Notes under the pieces: generated by a model
Seen by the model: the letters and a program-made list of their open reading frames with translations, nothing else
Database searches by the model: none
Told to the model about the DNA's origin: nothing
Shown: positions 34,201 through 37,215 of the stretch, one piece after another
Position numbering within the stretch: position 1 is the stretch's first letter
Layout of the letters: each line of letters starts with the position of its first letter
Made by a program: the position numbers and the translations under genes
Source of the DNA: Flavobacteriaceae bacterium
GTDB lineage: Bacteria; Bacteroidota; Bacteroidia; Flavobacteriales; Flavobacteriaceae
Reading direction: 5' to 3'
NCBI GenBank assembly: GCA_013002065.1
Contig: JABDKT010000050.1
Span: 1-37,215, forward strand
DNA length: 37,215 bases

Positions 34201-34435
34201 TATAGGAATTACTTACGGTTTCAAATGTTTCAAGGAAACTAGCGGAGAGATCGGTACAGCCACCGGCGCCACAATCAATGCTAATATCGGGTCCGGCATC
34301 CACAAAAAGTGAGCCTGGTCCTTGAGCGAAATTGTTACTTGAAATTAAAAGAAAAAATAATGTTGTAAAAACGGTAAAAAATGTTCCTAGTTTCTTGGAT
34401 CCACGGGAATTGTGGAAGGAAGGTATATACTTCAT
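31268..34435 (-). CDS. Large T9SS type B secreted, adhesin-like protein
   Basis: About 1055 residues from ATG 34435 (MKYIPSFHNSRG, then a hydrophobic core TFFTVFTTLFFLLIS and NNFAQ); the track start at 34474 is a longer alternative. The body has Ig/PKD-like repeats, two of them very similar: LGEDQIFCDTPSYEIVP to TCTVSDSIDV (about 340-410) and LGEDQVLCDGGIFEIIP to PCTVSDSIEI (about 800-870). The end is a gliding-motility type B domain (CHU_C): QGISPNGDGFNDNLDLEF, LQIFNRLGVLVFEQGNY, NELPTGTYFYVINF. Many cysteine pairs and acidic residues suit a calcium-rich, surface-exposed adhesin. Ligand unknown. The TAATG junction couples it to its PorP/SprF neighbour. Confidence 0.92.
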   Translation of the reverse strand: MKYIPSFHNSRGSKKLGTFFTVFTTLFFLLISSNNFAQGPGSLFVDAGPDISIDCGAGGCTDLSASFLETFETVSNSYTVESISYNPPFPFNGLSNSLNPNIDDAWSPVDVLPFDFCYFGNIETEFQVGSNGVIRFDVDPADTSNGWSFSEDLPNNSNPTLGEANVFTPGHDIDPSASTTEEIGYEVLGTFPNRVLVVAYYEVPMFSGACNSLLATQMVVFYEFSNVVEIYMQDKPSCPTWNSGNAALGIQNDDGDIAFVPAGRNTSDSPWTATNEAWSFSPSGAPTYLFEWLDATGTVISNDPTFNVCPTDPVTVYTARVTYTNCNGDEVILTDDVEVTLSGGFTVDLGEDQIFCDTPSYEIVPTIDGDPTGATYLWSTGETTPTITVTTTDTYSVDVTIDTCTVSDSIDVTFLTSPDCTIEPLCEAVDFEENFGTGTGRVCDLNGATTTYICNDTTQVEDGEYTITNTSTGLNTGWHVDMEDHTEGDVDGRMLFVNADFATGEFYRRTITLSENIDYTFRAWITTVYDTDTGICGGASIPSNVIFRIEDPVGNLIDETNTGDIPNGPDPNWQEFFINFNTGANTDIQLVLINNSIGGCGNDLAIDDITLALENSQPVIVTPPDLTLCEDTIGSGTATFNLSSQTDIVLDGQEPSQFNVSYHETMFDSETGQNPIASPDAYVNLSNPQTIWVRVERTDEPACFSTVEFDLIVNEIVDLTTNLPETVDLCSTDAFPVLDATPTNSGIDLTQVTYSWEDGGGTEVSTDAAYTPSSAGVYTVTITYPPCSENSETVTVMVTELPTLDLGEDQVLCDGGIFEIIPNITGPTDGITYTWSTGATTETIIVDESGTYDLSIMVGPCTVSDSIEIFISDPITVDVGADFKTCPNEPQTITATASDPDVTYQWYLNGEILTGETNSTLEFMLSAETFGTQTYGVIASKGDCTGEDEIDVTKYDVGNCVISQGISPNGDGFNDNLDLEFLSDRTGGITKLQIFNRLGVLVFEQGNYVNEWGGQDMDGNELPTGTYFYVINFLNEDPVYGPQSTGWIYINKDAN

Positions 34436-34497
34436 TTTTCTGGTTAGATTATTTAATTCTACTAATTTATACAAATTTGAAGATACTCATCGAATCC

Positions 34498-34535
34498 CAA
34501 GAATTTTTAGACTAAAGGCAAGAATTTTCCGATTA
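34498..34535 (-). repeat. Pair of 17-bp direct repeats with 21-bp period upstream of the T9SS operon
   Basis: On the minus strand TAATCGGAAAATTCTTG (34535-34519) and TAGTCTAAAAATTCTTG (34514-34498) agree at 14 of 17 positions, including an exact AAAATTCTTG. The period is 21 bp, two turns of DNA, about 65-100 bases before the ATG of the adhesin-like gene. Such spacing suits a dimeric activator binding one DNA face. The rest of the gap (34436-34557) has no clear -7 box. Confidence 0.5.
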
Positions 34536-34557
34536 AAAAAAGATCTATGTTAAAGAA

Positions 34558-35520
34558 TCAGTCTTCCAATGAGAATACCGCATAAACAGGGAAATGGTCG
34601 CTGTAACCTCCTTTGTATTTCTTACCCACATAAGTTCGAAAAGGCAGTCCTTTAAACTTCCCTTTAAATTCCTGAATATCCTTGGGTCCATGAATCTTTG
34701 CGTTTAGAAATCGGAATTTATTTTCATGACCCTTTAAAAAGTTGTGCGACATAATTATTTGGTCGAACAAATGCCAGTTGCGCTTGTGACTCAAACTACC
34801 CGAATATTTGGTATGTAAAGTTTCCATCGGATTATAAAGCCCATTCTGTGAAAGAAGCTGTAAACTCTCACTATTTGGATCGTCATTGAAGTCACCCATG
34901 ATTACAATCCTCGAATTCGGGTCATTTTGATAGATCGAATTGATGATCTCCAGGTTCTTTTCTGCCGCAGCCACTCGTTTGTGATTGGTCTCCTCTGTAC
35001 CGCTCCGGCGGGAAGGCCAGTGATTAACCAGAATATGTAACGGTTGACCCTCTAGTTCTCCATAAACATGTAATACGTCTCGGGTGTAATCTCGTTCCCC
35101 GGTTTCGTTGGTGAGGTACACCGTATGGGATTCACTGTTTTTTACACTGAAATATTCTTTCCGATAAAGCAATGCAGTGTCAATTCCCCGCTCGTCCGGC
35201 GATTCAATATGGACGAAATCGTACTCTTTTTTCCTTAGAAATTTGGATGAAATTAATTCCTTAAGTACATAGGCATTTTCTACTTCAGCAACACCCAAAA
35301 TGGCAGGGGGATGCTTTATGTCGTCGTAACCAATGGCCGATATCACACGCCCTAATTTTTTTATTTTTTTTCTGAAACGTTTCTCATTCCATTTTTTTGC
35401 CGAATTTGCCGTAAAGTCGTTGTCAAGAGTAGCGGGATCATCGATGGTGTCGAAGAGGTTTTCAAGATTGTAAAATCCGATGGAATATATATTTTTCTCA
35501 CTTTGGGAATCGTGCGACAT
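34558..35520 (-). CDS. EEP-family phosphoesterase without signal peptide
   Basis: 320 residues from ATG 35520 (MSHDSQSEKNIYS). The track start at 35529 is a TTG; the frame upstream of it has no signal peptide before a stop. It carries the same EEP motifs as the protein at 22791: FYNLENLFDTIDDP, GVAEVENAYVLKEL, ERGIDTALLYR, VNHWPSRRSG, VIMGDFNDDPNS, GYSDHFPVY. The two are clear paralogues, but this one appears to be cytoplasmic or to rely on another export route. It diverges from hflX across 73 bp. Minus-strand boxes TTTG and TATTTTTC lie there but only 13 nt apart, so the promoter is uncertain. The substrate is unknown. Confidence 0.9.
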   Translation of the reverse strand: MSHDSQSEKNIYSIGFYNLENLFDTIDDPATLDNDFTANSAKKWNEKRFRKKIKKLGRVISAIGYDDIKHPPAILGVAEVENAYVLKELISSKFLRKKEYDFVHIESPDERGIDTALLYRKEYFSVKNSESHTVYLTNETGERDYTRDVLHVYGELEGQPLHILVNHWPSRRSGTEETNHKRVAAAEKNLEIINSIYQNDPNSRIVIMGDFNDDPNSESLQLLSQNGLYNPMETLHTKYSGSLSHKRNWHLFDQIIMSHNFLKGHENKFRFLNAKIHGPKDIQEFKGKFKGLPFRTYVGKKYKGGYSDHFPVYAVFSLED

Positions 35521-35569
35521 AGAACTCAATTTGACGGAAAAATACGAAATTCACCAACAAAGTGTTTCG

Positions 35570-35577
35570 TACCTTTG
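35570..35577 (+). promoter_or_regulatory. -7 box of hflX
   Basis: TACCTTTG matches TAnnTTTG perfectly, 16 nt before the hflX ATG at 35594. The only nearby TTTG (35530-35533) is too far upstream to be a normal -33 element. Confidence 0.45.
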
Positions 35578-35593
35578 TCCAATAATTTAATGT

Positions 35594-36802
35594 ATGCTCG
35601 AAAAATCGGAGATAGAATACGAAAAGGCAATTCTCATTGGCTTGGTAACCAAACTTCAAGATCAGGACAAATCGGATGAATATCTGGACGAACTTGAATT
35701 CTTGGCGTACACTGCAGGTGCCGAAGTGCTCAAAAGATTTACTCAGAAAATGGACAAGCCTAATCCCAAAACCTTTATAGGAACCGGGAAAATGGAGGAT
35801 GTCCGACAGTTTGTGGAAGAGCACGAAGTGGGTACTGCCATCTTTGACGATGAACTTTCTCCCGCACAACAAAAAAATATAGAAAAGATTCTGAAATGCA
35901 AGGTGGTGGATCGAACCTATTTGATCTTAGACATCTTTGCCCAAAGAGCAAAAACAAGTTACGCACGTACTCAGGTAGAATTGGCTCAGTACGAATATTT
36001 ACTACCCCGACTGGCAGGAATGTGGACTCACTTGGAAAGACAGCGTGGAGGTATTGGTATGCGTGGTCCCGGTGAAACCGAAATAGAAACCGACCGTCGA
36101 ATAGTTCGCGATAGAATTTCTTTACTGAAGAAGAAATTGGCTACCATCGATAAACAGATGTCGGTGCAAAGAGGTAATCGTGGAGCTCTCGTAAGAGTGG
36201 CCTTGGTTGGATATACCAATGTGGGGAAATCTACTTTGATGAATGTGATAAGTAAAAGTGATGTTTTTGCTGAAAACAAATTATTTGCTACTCTGGATAC
36301 TACGGTAAGAAAAGTGGTGATTGGTAATCTTCCGTTTTTGTTGAGTGATACCGTAGGATTTATAAGAAAGTTACCTACTCAATTGGTAGAGTCTTTTAAA
36401 AGTACATTGGACGAAGTTCGTGAAGCCGATTTACTGCTGCATGTGGTGGATATTTCCCATCCTTCTTTCGAAGACCATATCGCCTCAGTAAATTCTATTT
36501 TGGACGAAATCGACGGCGTGGACAAACCCACCTTAATGGTCTTTAATAAGATTGATGCTTACGAACCTGAAGTGATTGAAGAAGATGACTTGATAAGTGA
36601 AAAAACTCCTGCACATTTTACATTGGAAGAATGGCGACACACCTGGATGAACAGAGCGAGCGGGGATGCGATATTTATTTCAGCATTAAACAAGGAAAAT
36701 CTCGAAGAATTTAGAAAAGTGGTGTATACTAAAGTGAGAGAAATTCACATTACTCGTTTTCCATACAACAACTTCTTGTATCCGGAATACATTCAAGAAT
36801 AA
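35594..36802 (+). CDS. hflX: Ribosome-associated GTPase HflX
   Basis: A 402-residue translational GTPase that splits stalled or stress-inactivated 70S ribosomes in E. coli. The N-terminal nucleotide-binding-like domain has the hallmark KTFIGTGKMEDV and TYLILDIFAQRAKT, followed by the glycine-rich linker RGGIGMRGPGETEIETDRR. The G domain has GYTNVGKST (G1), DTVGFIRKLP (G3) and FNKID (G4), with SAL (G5) in FISALNKEN. The length is normal for Bacteroidota. It has a perfect -7 box and diverges from the second EEP gene. Downstream there is only a weak hairpin before the convergent DUF3078 gene. Confidence 0.96.
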   Translation: MLEKSEIEYEKAILIGLVTKLQDQDKSDEYLDELEFLAYTAGAEVLKRFTQKMDKPNPKTFIGTGKMEDVRQFVEEHEVGTAIFDDELSPAQQKNIEKILKCKVVDRTYLILDIFAQRAKTSYARTQVELAQYEYLLPRLAGMWTHLERQRGGIGMRGPGETEIETDRRIVRDRISLLKKKLATIDKQMSVQRGNRGALVRVALVGYTNVGKSTLMNVISKSDVFAENKLFATLDTTVRKVVIGNLPFLLSDTVGFIRKLPTQLVESFKSTLDEVREADLLLHVVDISHPSFEDHIASVNSILDEIDGVDKPTLMVFNKIDAYEPEVIEEDDLISEKTPAHFTLEEWRHTWMNRASGDAIFISALNKENLEEFRKVVYTKVREIHITRFPYNNFLYPEYIQE

Positions 36803-36804
36803 AC

Positions 36805-36834
36805 CCTCCACCGGATTAACGATGAAGGGTTCTC
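36805..36834. terminator. Weak hairpin between hflX and the convergent gene
   Basis: AACCCT and AGGGTT pair across a roughly 18-nt region, with a further CA/TG pair inside; the flanks are only mildly T-rich. It may end transcripts from either side, but it is poor by the usual standards. Confidence 0.3.
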
Positions 36835-36855
36835 CTTTACTTTGTGTCTGAAATA

Positions 36856-37215
36856 TTAGAATCCGAAGTTCACTCCTAAACCAAATACTTCTCTAATCTG
36901 AAAACCTTTAAAGGCATTATCGTCATAGATAGTTTGGAAGGATAAATTCGTAGAAAGATATTTATTGATGGTCATTACGACGTTTAGTGTATAGTCCAAA
37001 TCCACATTTTGTGGGTCTTCCAAATAATTGGAATATAAATTCAAGATATTTTCTACCGTCACATTAGCCATGGCATTGAATTTATAGTAAGCTCCAATAG
37101 CCGCGCCAAATTCAAAACGAGATGTTTCATTCGCTTCTACCCCAAAATACCCACCTCCGGCATTAAAATCATCTGCAGAAATACCGAGGATAGTAGGATC
37201 AGTAAACTCATCATG
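36856..37215 (-). CDS. DUF3078-like outer membrane protein (5' end cut off)
   Basis: The track gives only 36856..37071 from an internal ATG, but the frame is open to the right edge: 119 codons before the stop. The sequence ahead of that ATG (NAGGGYFGVEANETSRFEFG, AIGAYYKFNA) continues the same protein, so this is the C-terminal part of a larger gene. The end, LDYTLNVVMTINKYLSTNLS then REVFGLGVNFGF, with alternating strands, the NKYL motif and a terminal Phe, is the end of a DUF3078-like outer membrane barrel. The function is unknown. Confidence 0.7.
   Translation of the reverse strand, partial: HDEFTDPTILGISADDFNAGGGYFGVEANETSRFEFGAAIGAYYKFNAMANVTVENILNLYSNYLEDPQNVDLDYTLNVVMTINKYLSTNLSFQTIYDDNAFKGFQIREVFGLGVNFGF

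Noticed and set aside
34332-34553. Plus-strand ORF of 73 codons over the adhesin gene start
   Set aside because: It is antisense to the signal peptide and leader of the T9SS substrate. Its repeated IFRLK peptide only reflects the 21-bp DNA repeat.
34536-34557. Terminator for the second EEP gene (GATTCTTTAACATAGATC followed by T on the minus strand)
   Set aside because: The pairing needs a bulge and gives only about five pairs, so it cannot be told from chance.
1-37215. CRISPR arrays, tRNA or rRNA genes, insertion sequences and prophage
   Set aside because: No evenly spaced repeat array, cloverleaf, transposase or integrase reading frame, or terminal inverted repeats were seen; all gaps between genes are under 200 bp.

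Overview
The window comes from the chromosome of a marine-type member of the Bacteroidota, most likely Flavobacteriaceae. The evidence is AT-rich DNA, Flavobacteria-style -7 boxes (TAnnTTTG) in place of E. coli promoters, no clear Shine-Dalgarno signals, and a typical gene set: TonB-dependent receptors with carboxypeptidase-like N-domains, a type IX secretion (T9SS) substrate with PorP/SprF, DUF5689, DUF3108, DUF3078 and DUF6268 proteins, and a TraR/DksA protein with a degenerate zinc finger. I see no rRNA, tRNA, CRISPR array, insertion sequence or phage gene, and no gap over 300 bases lacks a gene.

Left part (1-11.6 kb) is housekeeping. A truncated DUF6268-type outer-membrane barrel gene diverges from ileS, which is followed by a dksA-like gene, a small secreted protein gene and lspA. 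The IleRS is a long eukaryote-like IleRS2 whose first signature motif is permuted to GIHH. On the minus strand, rimK, an aspartoacylase/desuccinylase-like gene and a 5-formyltetrahydrofolate cyclo-ligase gene form a run coupled by TAATG junctions. A soluble PAS histidine kinase and a single-domain response regulator follow, ending in a 4-bp TTAA overlap with lspA. uvrC diverges from rimK and probably makes a leaderless mRNA. It is followed by a PlpD-like patatin-POTRA-barrel protein.

Middle part (13.9-19.4 kb) is aromatic amino-acid catabolism: hmgA and hppD (tyrosine via homogentisate), a terminator, then DUF3108, a divergent tryptophan 2,3-dioxygenase and an M23 lipoprotein in one tight operon.

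Right part (19.6-37.2 kb) is mostly cell surface. A TonB-dependent receptor sits under a perfect 10-bp dyad that looks like an operator, followed by a small four-helix membrane protein. A secreted EEP-family nuclease/phosphatase diverges from a second TonB-dependent receptor paired with a DUF5689 lipoprotein, which I read as a candidate extracellular nucleic acid or phosphoester scavenging locus. A three-gene minus-strand operon follows: a large adhesin-like T9SS substrate with a type B C-terminal domain, a PorP/SprF protein, and a PorE-like TPR/propeller/OmpA protein. Two 17-bp direct repeats spaced exactly 21 bp lie upstream of it. A second EEP paralogue without signal peptide, hflX, and a truncated DUF3078 gene close the window.

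The best candidates for less-described biology are the EEP/TonB/DUF5689 locus, the T9SS substrate-SprF-PorE operon with its repeat pair, the operator-like dyad before the first TonB receptor, and the hairpin-rich leader abutting the start codon at 4341.
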